From: Tretioscincus oriximinensis
Lineage: Eukaryota; Chordata; Lepidosauria; Squamata; Gymnophthalmidae
Direction: 5' to 3'
Length of the DNA: 64,000 bases
Assembly: GCA_022410635.1 (NCBI GenBank)
Contig: JAJVDF010000227.1
Coordinates: 687,269-751,268, forward strand
Below the pieces are notes generated by a model, which was not told the origin of the DNA, ran no database searches, and was given only the letters and a program-made list of their open reading frames with translations. Positions 34,401-39,937 of the stretch are shown piece by piece. Positions within the stretch are counted from its first letter, which is position 1. Every line of letters starts with the position of its first letter. Both the position numbers and the translations under genes were made by a program.

Positions 34401-35020
34401 TTAGCTGTGCTTGTTAAAAATGGCAAGGTGAACAATGATTTGTTTAAGAAGCTTAGGTGAGCCAAAATGCCAGATAGCAATTGCATATTCTTGTTCAACA
34501 GCACAGAGCTTCACTATATATATATATAGCTATGTGCCAACCATATGGATATTCTTAAACATAACCATCTGGATACATCTTTAATATTCTTACTATAGCA
34601 GCAATGTGGAGATGATTATTTTAGTTCTTGTTTCAGAAAGAATTTGGAACATACCTGCGGAAATCCAAGCAGACCAAATCATATTAAAAGACAAAAGTTT
34701 CCAGAAAAAGGACCTGAAACTTTGTGGGACTTTTTCCTTTTTACCCAAAGTCCTCAACAAATTACATTGTTTATCATCTTCTTCATAATTTAGTATTCTT
34801 TGTAATTTTATTCAAACTCATCTGCAATACTTTAGGTAGGAAGATATCACGGGGGCTAAGAGATATATAGTCAAAGAAAAGTGTTTTTTCTTTGAAACAA
34901 TCTTCCAAAAAGTCCATATACTTTTGCAAAGAAAACTCCAACACTGAAAATTGAAAAAAGTTGCAAAAGGACTGCTCTCCCTCCAGACTTCTCGTGTATG
35001 TTAAATCTCTTTCACACTTG
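8346..35020 (-). CDS. Candidate multi-exon gene, unidentified protein (core model)
   Basis: Eight exons on the minus strand join in phase: 34831-35020, 34296-34365, 30765-30850, 22886-22971, 21811-21860, 18165-18263, 8614-8689 and 8346-8448 (stop TAG). I see GT/AG at every border and one open frame chosen per exon; carried bases are compatible at all seven junctions. The product is roughly 250 residues of the C-terminal part, with helix-like, leucine-rich stretches such as SLQKYMDFLEDCF, PKLMQMYQDL and SSLQMLYKLL, then a basic, polar C-terminus. I see no signal peptide, transmembrane segment or catalytic motif, and I do not recognise the family, so no function is assigned. Repeats sit only in the introns. 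The weak points are the donor at 34830 and the acceptors at 30851 and 34366. The exons were found by eye, so selection bias is real. Confidence 0.5.
8614..8689 (-). CDS. Penultimate coding exon of the candidate gene
   Basis: 76 bases, acceptor CTTTTCGTTCACAAG, donor GGAGCCTG/GTAAGATTTC. Only one frame is open; it needs two bases to complete the incoming codon and leaves two over. The encoded stretch is basic (for example GRQKERGKNHDF). Both phases match its neighbours. Confidence 0.5.
8700..9405. other. Unique intronic block, two CCAAT-like repeats
   Basis: No repeat family was recognised. The segments CTATTGGCTCATTCACAAAG (about 8808) and TGATTGGCTCATTTACAA (about 9175) are similar, so part of this may be an unrecognised LTR or local duplication. 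Confidence 0.3.
9413..9790 (+). mobile_element. Helitron-like non-autonomous element, 3' end degraded
   Basis: The start TCTTATACATC...TAATAAAA follows an A, as at the 5' end of vertebrate Helitrons. Shared interior segments are AATGACAGGGTTTGGAACTTT and a long purine tract of GGAA repeats. The right part reaches GAGGCTAGAGCCCATTTAT, where the terminal hairpin and CTAG of the 31062 copy are lost. Confidence 0.5.
9918..10345 (-). mobile_element. CR1 LINE 3' region
   Basis: It begins AAGAACATAAGAAGAGCC, the reverse complement of a CR1 3' end, and continues with the standard reversed 3' segment (CATCTAGTCCAGCATTCTG, GTCTAATCCTGTCTTGAAAC, ATACTTTCCTTTGTCTGTT). The same segment is at 29567, 39938 and 55275. 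Confidence 0.8.
10490..11522 (+). mobile_element. CR1 LINE, 3' third of ORF2 with complete 3' end
   Basis: From about 10500 the sequence encodes CR1 reverse transcriptase. Visible motifs are GVPQGSVLGPVLFNIFINDL, then FADDTKIGG (the catalytic FADD), then TNRMVFNREKCKILHLG. Near 11085 a two-base loss shifts the frame, and coding resumes with MSYEERLKDLGMFSLQKRRL down to a stop at about 11451. The short 3' UTR holds GGGGGTTGGACCCGATGACC and ends in ATTCTATG, the CR1 tail. The element is 5'-truncated. It has few breaks and so is probably among the younger CR1 copies here. It lies in an intron of the candidate gene in antisense orientation. Confidence 0.92.
11530..12940. other. Unique AT-rich intronic sequence with old repeat traces
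   Basis: Mostly unrecognised. The piece at about 12466-12640 (AGGCTGCATCCAAAC..., TTTTTTCCAGAATATC) shares short motifs with 7265-7440 and may be a decayed DNA element. A GTTA/GTTC simple repeat lies at 12670-12722. Confidence 0.35.
12670..12722. repeat. Imperfect (GTTA/GTTC)n microsatellite
   Basis: Tetranucleotide units GTTA, GTTC and TTCG repeat irregularly. Confidence 0.8.
12947..13205 (+). repeat. tRNA-derived SINE (family 2)
   Basis: The head GGAGTAATGGTTAGAATG is followed by GGTAGTCTCCCAGTTCAG, the family body (GAGTGTCTGTTGTGGAAAA) and a (CAT/ACT)n tail at about 13158-13202. It is in the opposite orientation to the copies at 1495 and 41668. Confidence 0.75.
13845..14100 (+). mobile_element. 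L2-like LINE 3' UTR fragment
   Basis: GGGGCAGGACCTTCTTGGTG then GTTGCCCCATGACTATGG and a spaced AAATCTTTTCACTCAGG follow the order seen at the end of L2-like LINEs ('...accttcttggtggtggcccc...'). Confidence 0.5.
14467..15338 (-). mobile_element. 5'-truncated L1 LINE with perfect 19-bp target duplication
   Basis: The 19-base string ATTTTCCTCACTATGGTTT occurs at 14467-14485 and again at 15320-15338. The DNA between them, on the minus strand, resembles the C-terminal region of an L1 ORF2, for example RHMWFDCMVIRFW, a motif of the RT-distal Cys/His region. The last part is open over 14449-14733. The coding identity rests on weak similarity. The direct repeat is certain and fits target-primed insertion. 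Confidence 0.65.
15345..15600 (+). repeat. Sauria-SINE-like SINE, head shortened
   Basis: GGGTTTCGAAG (B-box region), GGGGTGAGCACC, AGCCTGTAGCTCTAGACAGC, GCCTGGTGGGGAAGATAGAA and a terminal CCATTTTGAGTCCCTTTGGG match the 25482 and 63340 copies. The first part of the tRNA-like head is missing or altered. It lies immediately beside the L1 target duplication. Confidence 0.75.
15611..16317 (-). mobile_element. Putative solo LTR of a retroelement
   Basis: A 707-bp block begins TGTTA and ends TAACA. On the minus strand it has a TATA-like GATATAAAAGTAC near its start and an AATAAAAACC (polyadenylation-like) about 160 bases before its end, and its composition is less AT-rich than the flanks. I see no primer-binding site, no coding region and no target duplication (flanks TCACTT and GAGAAC). 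It could also be a fragment of a longer element or an unrelated repeat. Confidence 0.4.
16318..17320. other. Unclassified intronic sequence
   Basis: It starts with a purine-rich stretch (16330-16420), then sequence I cannot assign. A G-rich run is at 17158-17182. No exon was recognised. Confidence 0.35.
17325..17465. repeat. Fragment of an unclassified palindromic MITE
   Basis: GCAGACTATGGCAGGTCCCA, TAGTACGTAGATGGGAGG and CCCTATTCCGAGATATGGCC share arms with the element at 55733-55905. The right side is cut by the adjacent SINE. Confidence 0.45.
17466..17782 (-). repeat. Sauria-SINE-like SINE, nearly complete
   Basis: On the minus strand it runs from a tRNA-like head (GGATAGCTCAGTTGCTTAGG, then GGTTTCGAAGCCC with a B box) through GCCTGTAGCTCTAGCCAACC and GCAAGTAGATACATGGGAAC to CTTTGAGTCCCTTTGAAAGG, GCGGGGTATAAGAACC and a (TTC/TTA) tail. 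It looks like a relatively young copy. Confidence 0.85.
17790..18160. other. Unique intronic sequence
   Basis: Nothing recognised. It borders the donor of the exon at 18165 on its left (intron) side. Confidence 0.4.
18165..18263 (-). CDS. Internal exon of the candidate gene
   Basis: 99 bases, acceptor CTTTTACTTGCTGAATAG, donor TCAGAGG/GTAAATAG. Two bases complete the incoming codon (giving AAA), 32 codons follow, and one base is left over. The stretch includes WEEVLDRRLFFEDIP and GAAQIYSSVSE. The other two frames contain stops. Confidence 0.55.
18270..18900. other. Unique intronic sequence; exon-like decoy at about 18485-18550
   Basis: A minus-strand segment with a good acceptor (CGCTCCTTCTCAG) and donor (GCAGCT/GTAAGCC) is stopped in all three frames, so I do not call it an exon. 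A G run sits at 18678-18687. Confidence 0.35.
18902..19091 (+). mobile_element. PLE-like palindromic insertion with perfect 14-bp target duplication
   Basis: CAATGAAATTATAG is present at 18902-18915 and 19078-19091. Arms 18914-18977 and 18983-19046 (64 bases each) are exact inverted copies apart from one N, with a 5-base centre CGTAG. The right arm continues into the family tail GCTAGACTAACACAGC...CTCTGA, which the left arm lacks. The direct repeats show it moved as a unit. Assignment to a Penelope-like terminal repeat is inference from its inverted architecture and its similarity to the other copies here. Confidence 0.7.
19300..19400 (+). mobile_element. Fragment of the PLE-like family's upstream region
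   Basis: TTTGGACTGTTCCCACTTTT then CTGCATAGACTTGATTG parallels 24795-24840 (CTCCACTTTTCTGCATATAT then TTGATTG), which leads into a PLE-like end. Confidence 0.4.
19402..19447. repeat. (CTTT)n then (TA)n microsatellite
   Basis: About eight TTTC units run into alternating TA. Confidence 0.9.
19447..19530 (-). mobile_element. L2-like LINE 3' terminus
   Basis: TATTCCGCCCTATACCTGAA then GGTCCCAGAGTGGGTCACC is the reverse of the L2-like 3' end seen at 45963 and 62485. Confidence 0.5.
19650..19900 (+). mobile_element. L2-like LINE RT fragment, decayed
   Basis: TGGCCACAGTGATTCCCGCT, then ATAACCTCCAAATTG, then TACTACTGTAATGCACTTTA encode a broken version of the 'HALVTSRLDYCNALY' block of L2-like RT, followed by a shifted 'LQNAV'-like piece. 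Confidence 0.55.
19910..20635. other. Intronic sequence, part probably LINE-derived
   Basis: The stretch 20005-20110 (ATTTGCCCTTTTCTAATTC, GGAATTTCAGTACC) resembles an old LINE 3' region. The rest is unassigned. A minus-strand donor-like CT/GTAAGG at about 20251 has no compatible open exon. Confidence 0.3.
20640..21075 (-). mobile_element. CR1 LINE 3' region
   Basis: AGAATCATAGAATCATAGAG (reverse of the CR1 tail), GTCCAACCCCCTGCTCAAT and the following reversed segment down to CCAAGCCACTCACCATCTTC (about 21055) are typical. A short duplication of CAGAATTTATTTAT at about 20819-20860 interrupts it. Confidence 0.8.
21300..21475 (-). repeat. Old tRNA-derived SINE
   Basis: On the minus strand ACTCAGTGGTAAAACAGATT is followed by TTACTGGTTGAATTCTC, the order of an A box and B box of a tRNA-like head. 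The remainder is too diverged to name. Confidence 0.4.
21480..21805. other. Unique intronic sequence
   Basis: Nothing recognised between the old SINE and the exon at 21811. Confidence 0.4.
21811..21860 (-). CDS. Internal exon of the candidate gene (50 nt)
   Basis: Acceptor ACAAATCTGTTCTAG, donor TGCGAGA/GTGAGTC. One incoming base completes a codon, 16 codons read through (HFALCIHIPCE at the end), and one base is left. The length fills the exact phase gap between the exons at 22886 and 18165. It is short, so the case rests on the splice sites and the phase. Confidence 0.45.
22040..22412. mobile_element. Unclassified DNA transposon or MITE bounded by TTAA
   Basis: The left end AGTCTCTTCCATAC and the reverse complement of the right end (GTCTTAGGCTGTTTCCACAC) are similar over about 15 bases. 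TTAA lies immediately outside each. That would fit piggyBac-like insertion, but the ends lack the CCC start of piggyBac, and TTAA is common by chance. Confidence 0.35.
22555..22735 (+). mobile_element. CR1 LINE 3' fragment, decayed
   Basis: GTGGTTTCAGAAAGATTTGG, ATCAATTCATGGACATTAG and later GTCCTGCTGCTGGGCTTCCT follow the sense order of a CR1 end. Confidence 0.55.
22886..22971 (-). CDS. Internal exon of the candidate gene
   Basis: 86 bases, acceptor CTTCCTTTTCATTTTACTCAG (very good), donor GTTAAG/GTTAGTAAC. It starts on a codon boundary, reads 28 codons (SEVRSHWRHLLIIKVG, then LFTHENNGCLL) and leaves two bases. The other two frames stop early. Confidence 0.55.
22975..23585. other. Unique intronic sequence
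   Basis: No repeat or exon recognised. Confidence 0.4.
23590..23950 (+). mobile_element. CR1 LINE 3' region
   Basis: GAGCCCCTTCAGCCTTG, CATCTGATTGAAGTGTATAA, TCACCCAGAGAATCATCAGC, CTGTGGAATTTACTTCCAGA and GACAAGTTCATGGAAGCC are in CR1 sense order. It overlaps the coding C-terminus and 3' UTR; frames are broken. Confidence 0.8.
24149..24430. mobile_element. Non-autonomous hAT-type element
   Basis: The ends CAGGGATCCTCAAATG and, reversed from the right, AGGGGTCCTCAAACTATGG form terminal inverted repeats. CTAAAT occurs at both edges. The interior includes GGAGGGCCAGACTATAG and TGGCCCCCGGGCCATAGTTT. Confidence 0.7.
24435..24665 (+). mobile_element. L2-like LINE 3' UTR fragment
   Basis: GTAGAATGATCTCCTTTTGA, AACACCTCTTCATCCAGGCC and TTTGATGACAGTTTAA match the order of an L2 3' end. 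Confidence 0.6.
24790..25115 (+). mobile_element. PLE-like element end, not palindromic
   Basis: The upstream region (ACTGTTTCCTTTATAAAGTC) leads to CTGAAGAAGTACACTTGTC and the family tail TTGCTGGACTTTCTAA, ACACGGCTATTTCTG. The upstream region is shared with the 33192-33400 copy read in reverse. Confidence 0.5.
25385..26145 (+). mobile_element. CR1 LINE 3' region, split by a SINE
   Basis: CR1 sense sequence is at 25390-25480 and resumes at about 25795 (TATTTTTTCACCCAGATTGG, AATTTACTTCCAGAATAGG), running to GCTGGACTAGATGGGCTCAC and CTTAATGTTCTAA. The SINE at 25482-25790 interrupts it, so the SINE is younger. Confidence 0.8.
25482..25790 (+). repeat. Sauria-SINE-like SINE nested in CR1
   Basis: Complete head to tail: GGATAGCTCAGTTGCTTAGG (A box), GGGTTTCGAAGCCC (B box), CCCAGCTATTC..AAGCATG, GCCTGGTGGGGAAGATAGAA, CCGCTTTGAGTCCCTTTGAA, GCGGGGTATAAGAACC, then a (GAT)n stretch. 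Confidence 0.88.
26150..28205. other. Intronic sequence with one open, coding-like stretch
   Basis: A minus-strand open frame at 26188-26457 contains an acidic run (CQEIIEMHEEECKARD) after an acceptor-like TCATTACCTGAG. It does not fit the phase of the exon chain. The rest to 28205 is AT-rich and unassigned, with many single N bases at 26890-27420 and a G-rich run at 28080. Confidence 0.3.
28216..28551 (-). mobile_element. Helitron-like non-autonomous element, both ends present
   Basis: On the minus strand it starts TCATACATATAATAAAA directly after an A and ends CTAG directly before a T, the A/T insertion rule of Helitrons. Near the 3' end is TAATGGGCTATTTCCACTAG, the remains of the terminal hairpin that is intact at 31392-31411. 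The interior has a long pure purine tract and CAGGGCTTGGAACTTTGG shared with the other copies. Confidence 0.6.
28616..28870. repeat. MITE of the ATTTCCCCGAA-AATAAG type
   Basis: TACCACATTTCCCCGAAGAT then AAGTAAGACACAAC and CCCTGAAAATAAGATGTAGC resemble a widespread vertebrate MITE that begins TACCGTATTTCCCCGAAAAT. The superfamily is not certain. Confidence 0.45.
29128..29374 (+). mobile_element. CR1 LINE 3' end
   Basis: It runs from the coding end (AACAGTCAGGGTGATAAACC, CCTTCCCTGGAAGTCTTC) through GGGGGTTGGACCCGATGATC to three ATTCTATG tail units. It is very close to the 3' end at 11280-11522. Confidence 0.9.
29567..30230 (-). mobile_element. CR1 LINE 3' region
   Basis: It begins TAAGAACATAAGAGAGCCCT and follows the reversed CR1 order to AGATCACCTCTCAAACACTG and GAGGCTGAAGAGGCCCAGAT, covering the 3' UTR and coding C-terminus. 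Confidence 0.75.
30235..30760. other. Unique intronic sequence
   Basis: No repeat recognised. It ends at the donor of the exon at 30765. Confidence 0.4.
30765..30850 (-). CDS. Internal exon of the candidate gene
   Basis: 86 bases with a good donor, CTTTTG/GTAAGATTTC. Two incoming bases complete a codon and 28 codons follow, ending on a codon boundary: LPKLMQMYQDLGTLNP, then SSLQMLYKLL. A second frame is also open here, but only this one joins the next exon. The acceptor TTACACTGCATAG has a poor pyrimidine tract, so the left splice border is the weak point; an AG at CAG/GATTTG is an in-frame alternative. Confidence 0.5.
31062..31422 (+). mobile_element. Helitron-like element with terminal hairpin and CTAG
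   Basis: It starts TCTATACATGTAATAAAA after an A and ends with the hairpin AGCCCGTAATTCAATGGGCT (31392-31411, a 7-bp stem with one G-T pair), seven bases, then CTAG. The interior is a variable purine tract (31195-31390). The base after CTAG is A rather than the expected T. Confidence 0.62.
31425..31950. other. Unique AT-rich intronic sequence
   Basis: No repeat or exon recognised. Confidence 0.4.
31955..32140. mobile_element. PLE-like terminal repeat, inverted ends
   Basis: The left end AAAACTAACAAGAAAAAGG is the inverse of the right-hand TTTTTTCTCGTTAGTCTC. Between them, on the minus strand, is CTGAGGAAGCAGACTTGTCT then ACGAAAGC. About 80 further bases of the family's upstream region are included. 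Confidence 0.5.
32165..33185 (+). mobile_element. Old CR1 LINE, RT through C-terminus
   Basis: CATGGAATAAGGGGTCAG (about 32297), GGTCTGCTGATGATACTAAA (the degenerate catalytic region), AAAAGGTGCACAAAAGGGC and GAAGTATTTTTTCACCA are in CR1 sense order, but frames are broken throughout. A (GTTT)n run at 33082-33108 has arisen inside it. Confidence 0.75.
33192..33400. mobile_element. PLE-like element, one arm plus upstream region
   Basis: AGAAAGTCCAGCAAGAGGGC begins at the same point as the left arm of the 7445 copy. On the minus strand CTGAAGAAGTAGATGTGTC and ATGAAAGATC follow the family core, and beyond it lies the upstream region shared with 24900-24985. Confidence 0.5.
33402..33980. other. 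Unassigned intronic sequence with a small GC box cluster
   Basis: GGGGCGGAGCGGGACACAGG and ACCCAACCAATGCAG lie close together at 33708-33752. They are not accompanied by an obvious first exon. Confidence 0.3.
33985..34080 (-). mobile_element. CR1 LINE fragment
   Basis: AAAAAATACTTCCC and CTGCCCATCAGCTTCATAG match the reversed CR1 3' segment. Confidence 0.5.
34234..34265 (-). other. Alternative exon candidate (32 nt)
   Basis: Acceptor GTTTATTTTATTCCCAG and donor GATAAAGT/GTAAGTATTT are both excellent, and the phase (one base in, one base out) also fits the exon at 30765. It lies only 30 bases from the donor of the exon at 34296, too short for an intron, so the two cannot be spliced in series. 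It may be a mutually exclusive exon or a decoy. Confidence 0.3.
34296..34365 (-). CDS. Internal exon of the candidate gene
   Basis: Donor TCAGCA/GTAAGAAAAC is strong; acceptor ACATGAAACAAG is weak, and an in-frame alternative is GATTGAG. 23 codons (LLIELDPSKMFIELCR, then HTVCFVS) start on a codon boundary and leave one base, matching both neighbours. Its reading looks more protein-like than that of the rival 32-nt exon. Confidence 0.48.
34370..34825. other. Short intron of the candidate gene
   Basis: 465 bases between proposed exons with no repeat recognised; a (TA)n run lies at about 34514-34527. Confidence 0.4.
34831..35020 (-). CDS. Longest exon of the candidate gene
   Basis: 190 bases after the acceptor CTGCATTTTGTTTCTAG. 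One base completes the incoming codon, then 63 codons read without a stop (for example SFCNFFQFSVLEFSLQKY, LEDCFKEKTLFFDYISL, SPRDIFLPK). The whole open frame spans 34783-35064, unusually long for this AT-rich DNA. The donor AAA/GTATTG is weak, and upstream AG sites would lengthen the exon. Confidence 0.52.
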
Positions 35021-35242
35021 CTAGAAACAAAATGCAGAATACGGAGATCTTTAAAACTACACATAAGGCCTTCCTTCTAAATCACCAAGTCTGAACTCCA
35101 TAAAACTGTGATGGGTAACGGAGAATCCTCTTATTACTCATGACGTTGTCTTAAGTTATACACAGCTATAGATAACAATTAGCTTTTCAATATTTGTTTT
35201 CCAGATTAAATCTATAGGAAATGGTTTTTACTGGAGATGCCA

Positions 35243-35305
35243 TCGTATTTATTTTATGTAGCAATTTATATTCCGCCCTTCACCATTAGTCCCAGGGTGG
35301 GTAAC
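35243..35305 (-). mobile_element. L2-like LINE 3' terminus
   Basis: ATTTATATTCCGCCCTTCAC then TTAGTCCCAGGGTGGGTAAC is the reverse of the L2-like end. It abuts the Ty3 element and replaces the expected 3' LTR side. Confidence 0.5.
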
Positions 35306-35309
35306 GGGA

Positions 35310-38300
35310 GATTAAACGTGTGTGAAAAGANAGAGGAGGGGGAAGAAAAGAAAAATAGAAGGAGAAATCAGGGACCAGATTTGTCAGGAAAGTGAGTATG
35401 AAAGCNACGGAGAAGGGCAGGGCTGTGAAGGGCAGGGCGGTGAAGGGCAGGAGGTCAGAGGCGCGCACCCATGAGCGATCAGACAGGGTAGCTCTTCCAA
35501 TGAACAAGGTATTGAAGTTCACCATGGGAAAATCAGGAATCAAGAATGTCAGAGACATCAAAGTGCTGGTCAGGGCTGACCATGACTGGAGGTGGGCTGG
35601 GGGCCAGAGTGGAGAAGGAGGGAGTTGAGCAAGAAGAAGGGATCTGTGGAAAACAGGATGGATCTTCATGTGCTTGGGTAGGCAAAGTTTGGAAGAGATC
35701 AGGTTAATTTGTTGGACGACTTCAAACGGGCCTATAAATTTGAAGTCTAACTTATGGGAAGGCCTGGAAGATTTGAGATTGTGAGTAGAAAGCCATACAT
35801 AATCGCCAACTGAAGTAGGGGGACCCTCCACTCTGTGGCGGTCGGCAAAACACTTGGCGTCAGCATTGGAAGTCAGGAGGACATCATGTATGTTTTCACA
35901 GACCTGAGAAGCAGTGTCAGACCAGGTAGAGAGGTCAGGTGGGAGAGAGTCATCAGAGACAAGCTGGGGGGAGGGGGAGAGACACCTTAAAGAAGGAGAC
36001 ACCAGTTGAAGAGTGGACAGAGTTATTGTATGCAAATTCGAAACAGAAAAGTGAGAAACCCAATCTGATTGTTGAAAATTAACATAGGATCTCAATAAAC
36101 GGATATTAAGCTGCAGGGATATCTTAGATTGACCATCAGTTTGGAGATGGAAGGTGGAACTGAAGGCCACTTGACAGCCTAAAGTTTCATGAAGGCCAGA
36201 AGTGACCTGTCATCTGGGGGCTCCGGTCAGAGATGATGCGTTCAGGAATGCCATGGAGATGAAAGATATTATCCAGGAACAAACGAGCCAGGTGCAGTGC
36301 TGATGGCAGGGATCTCAGTGGGATGAAGTAGGCCATCTTGGAGAAGCGGTCTACAATGAACCAGATTACTGACATGTCATCAGAGGTTGGTAGACCCATC
36401 ATAAAATCCATGGTGATCTCCTGCCAAGGACGGAAGGGTGGAGGCAGGGGCATGAGTAAGCCTGGAGGCTTGCAACGAGGGATTTTAGATGGGATGCAAA
36501 CAGGACGTGATGTAGGTAGATACATCTTTGCAAAGAGAAGGCCAACAAAAGGAGCGGCAGATGGAGGCTAAGGTACGTAGAAATTCAAAATGGCCCACCG
36601 TCTTGGAGTCATGGTAGTGTTTCATGATTGTGGGACGGACAGAAAGAGGAATATAGACCTTACTGCCGCAGGTAGGCAGATTGGCAGAAACATCCAAAAG
36701 ATAGTTGTTATGAAGGAAACAAGAGTCTGCTGGGAGGGAGTTATGGATGAGATCATAAAGTGGGTTAGTGGGTTGCAAAACCATGGGGTAAGTGCCCAGC
36801 TGTTTGAATGTGAGAACTGTCTGGAGTGGTGCATCTACGGAGGAAGACAGTACTATGGTTTTCTGGAAAGAGTATCAACAAGGAAATTGTCATTGCAAGA
36901 GAAGTCAAAGTTGGCGAAAAATTCAGACCAGCGGGTCTGGTGTGGATTAAATCGTGGGGTGAGGAAGAATTCGAGGTTCTTGTGGTCGGTGCAGATGGTG
37001 AAATTGAGACCATTCTGGAGGCTCCATTGTTCGAGGCTGAATTTGACAGCCTGTAGTAGATTGTGTAATTTCTTTCAGCAGGGGATAGTTAATGGGAGGC
37101 GAAGGCACACGGCAGCAACAAGCCAGACATAAGGTGCTGCTGAAGGAGGGCACCACCAACTGCCACATTGCTAGCATCAGAGTGCACAATAAAGGGGCGG
37201 GTAAAGTCTGGATGCCGGAGGCAAACGTCTTGAGTGAAAAGATATTTCAGAGAGTCAAAGGCGGCCTGGCACTCATCAGACCAGATACATTTGGGGTACC
37301 ATTTCTTGAGGTGGCAAGAGGTGTCGTTGAATTTTTGAATGCCACATAGCAGAGCTGTTAGTGGAGAAGTGATGTGAGCGAAGTTGGGAATAAACTTCTT
37401 GTAGAAACTTTGCAACTGATGGCGATTACGTGGTGGTTCCTAGTCCAAAATAGTGGTAACTTTCTCCTTCTCCATGCTGACCCTAGCCTGGGAGATGTGG
37501 TAGCCAAGGAAGGAGAGTTCAGATTTGTGGAACACACACTTTTCCAGTTTGGCAAACAGGTGATTGTCACGAAGACGCTGGGGTACGGAATGCTCGTGAC
37601 AGACGTGAGAATCGAAGTCAGCTGAAAAAATCAATATGTCGTCCAGATAGCAGAGAACGGAGTCATTCAAAAAATCGGAGAAAACGGAGTGGAGGAAGTG
37701 GTTAAAGTAACTACCTGCGTTCCNTAACCCGAACAGCATGACAAGATATTCTTATTTCCCAAGGGGCGTGGTTATGGCAGTTTTCCATTAATCACCTTCA
37801 ACAACACACATTCTGTGGTAAGCTTCACATAAGTCAAGATTAGTATAAAAAAAAAAACTGGGCACCATGAAGGTGATCAAGCAGAGAGGAAATCAGAGGC
37901 ATGGGAAAGTCCACTTTTTGGGTGGTGTTGTTCAAAAGTCTGAAATCATATATCAGACACTTGGATCCACATTTCTTATCCACAAAGAATACGCCTGATT
38001 CGAGGGGGGAAATGCTGGGCTGGATGAAACCTCTATCCAGGTTGGTAGCTGGAATTCTCTAAGAAGGTCCAATTCCACCAGGGACATGGGATAGACCTTG
38101 GAGGAAGACAAAGGTTGTCCTGGGATCAGTGTGATGTTGCAATCATAGGACAATGTGGAGGCAGCTGGTTACACTGGTAGTCGCTGAAAACGTCAGTAAA
38201 GTCCTGATACACAGGTGGGATGGACGTAGGGATGTCACTGATGAGCGCTGCACAGAGAGACGGCGACAGAGGCAGCATGAATGGAGCAGACATGATGAGA

Positions 38301-39690
38301 GGCAAGAGCAGGCCATCTGCTTTGTGGAAGTGGCAGNGCTGAGAGTCGAAGACAACTTGTTTTTTGCTCCAAAGGATGGAGGGATCGTGGGCTGAAAGCC
38401 AACCATTTGCTAGTATAACTGGGAAGAAGGTAGACTCCACGACATAGAACTCCAACAGTTCAGAGTGGCTGGAGATGCGGGAACGCAGAGGTACAGTCTT
38501 CAGGTTAACCGGTGGGGAGGATTGGCTCCCATCATAGGCTAGAAAGTTAATAGGCTCTGGAGAGGAACAGTGGGTAGTTCAAACTTGGAAACAATGGAAG
38601 AATCAATCAGAGTCTTGCAGGCCCCAGAATCAACCATTGCTTGAATACAAAGTTCGGTTGAGCCAGGAAGTGAGATTCATAAATCCAAACAAGGTGAGAG
38701 GAAGATGGAAAGCCTCTGGTAAGATCACTCACTCCATGCCGCATCTTGAAAATGATCAATGTCATCTAGGAATGCCTGGAGTGACTGGTCGTGGCAGGGG
38801 GTGAGACACCAGGAAATTGCTGAAGTAACTGCCAGACCGGAAAGCTTTCCAATAGCAAAACTCAACTTGACCTCTTCATTGGGGAACTGCTCATGGCGGG
38901 ATGTTATGTAGAGGGACAACTTGAGAACAAATTCTCAGATCTCCTTTGGGTTCCCGGAGAAGGTTGGTGGTTCCACAGCAGCAGGAAGAAACCAACCAGT
39001 GTGAATAGGAAAGGGTTGAGGAGGGAGAGCCGGTGCTAGTGCAACAGGCTATATAGGTGCAGGTGGGGCAGGCTGTGGTACTGGAGCAGGAGCAACCTGT
39101 GTTTGTGGTGCTGGCTGTTGAAAGATGGACTGAGGTTGCAAAAGTTGTTGGACCTCTTTGGGATTGCCCCTGAGTTAGAATGGGTGCCTGAAAGGAGGAA
39201 CCTCCAAAAGATCTGGTGGTCAATAGAGGTAGATCCTGGGAGGGGGGGGGAATAAAAGTCTTGCATAGAGAGAGGTGGTAAGCGGGGGTCTACAGCTTCG
39301 CAAAGCAGTTGGAAATTTTCTCCCCTGCAAGTCATGTGCTCTCTCTACATATCCTTCTAGGAAACTTTTACTGTGGATAACTGAGGAATCCTGTTGATAA
39401 GGAGCCTAAGAAAACTCCAGTGGTACTGTAGTCTGGGTATGGGTCAAGGGTCTAGAGTTACCTTCAAAGGTTGCATGCTGGCAATCAGGCTGGAGGTCAA
39501 TTAGCAGACAAAATCCAGTTCCAACAGTATCCTCTTCCTGGGAATGGTGAGAGGCTGGGCTGAAAGAATCCTGTTGTTCCTTCTCTTTCTCCTTTGAAAC
39601 ATCTGAGTTCCCTCCGGTAGCCCCAAGGGCTGTTTCATCCATACCTTGACTTTTCAATGTTTCTGTCAGTTTCTATCGCCCAAAGAACGA
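35310..39690 (-). mobile_element. Ty3/Gypsy chromovirus-type retrotransposon, decayed
   Basis: Minus-strand order fits gag-protease-RT-RNase H-integrase-chromodomain. Visible landmarks: a gag-like region about 38725-39657; protease DSGA at 38620-38634; reverse transcriptase with YLDD at 37638-37649; an RNase H start with VHSDASNVAVGGALL at 37089-37200; an integrase zinc-finger region at 36485-36784; integrase core with MDFMMGLP and ISDRSPQMTGHFW at 36187-36525; and chromodomain-like RSWVRASDLL near 35450. The reading is broken by frameshifts, stops and N bases. Where the third integrase acid is expected (after TDGQS), the translation has N rather than E. The order and motifs resemble the sushi-ichi group. 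It is a dead copy, and no pair of LTRs is visible. Confidence 0.85.
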
Positions 39691-39840
39691 GTGGCAACAG
39701 ATGAGTCATATAAAAGACTGAAGTTTCTTTGAGCTACCAGTTTATTTTAAGCAAAAATAAACAATCTAGGCAAGAAACACTGATGAAGCTATAAATCAAA
39801 CATTGAAAAGCGAAACTTAAAAGCTGCAAGAGCCTAATAA
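39690..39840 (-). mobile_element. Possible R/U5 remnant of the Ty3 element's 5' LTR
   Basis: On the minus strand, AATAAACTGGTAGCTC and ATGACTCATCTGTTGCC lie just before the gag-like region, as the R/U5 part of an LTR would. No matching copy is seen at the other end, so this is inference from position. Confidence 0.35.
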
Positions 39841-39937
39841 AGGCTTCTGAAGTGCCACCCACTAATTGAATTATGACCAATAAACGAAGGAGTTAGCTGG
39901 CGGACAATCAGACTGGAAATAGATGAGTAGTTATTTA

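Noticed and set aside
36590..37132. 180-codon plus-strand frame
   Set aside because: Antisense shadow of the Ty3 pol region.
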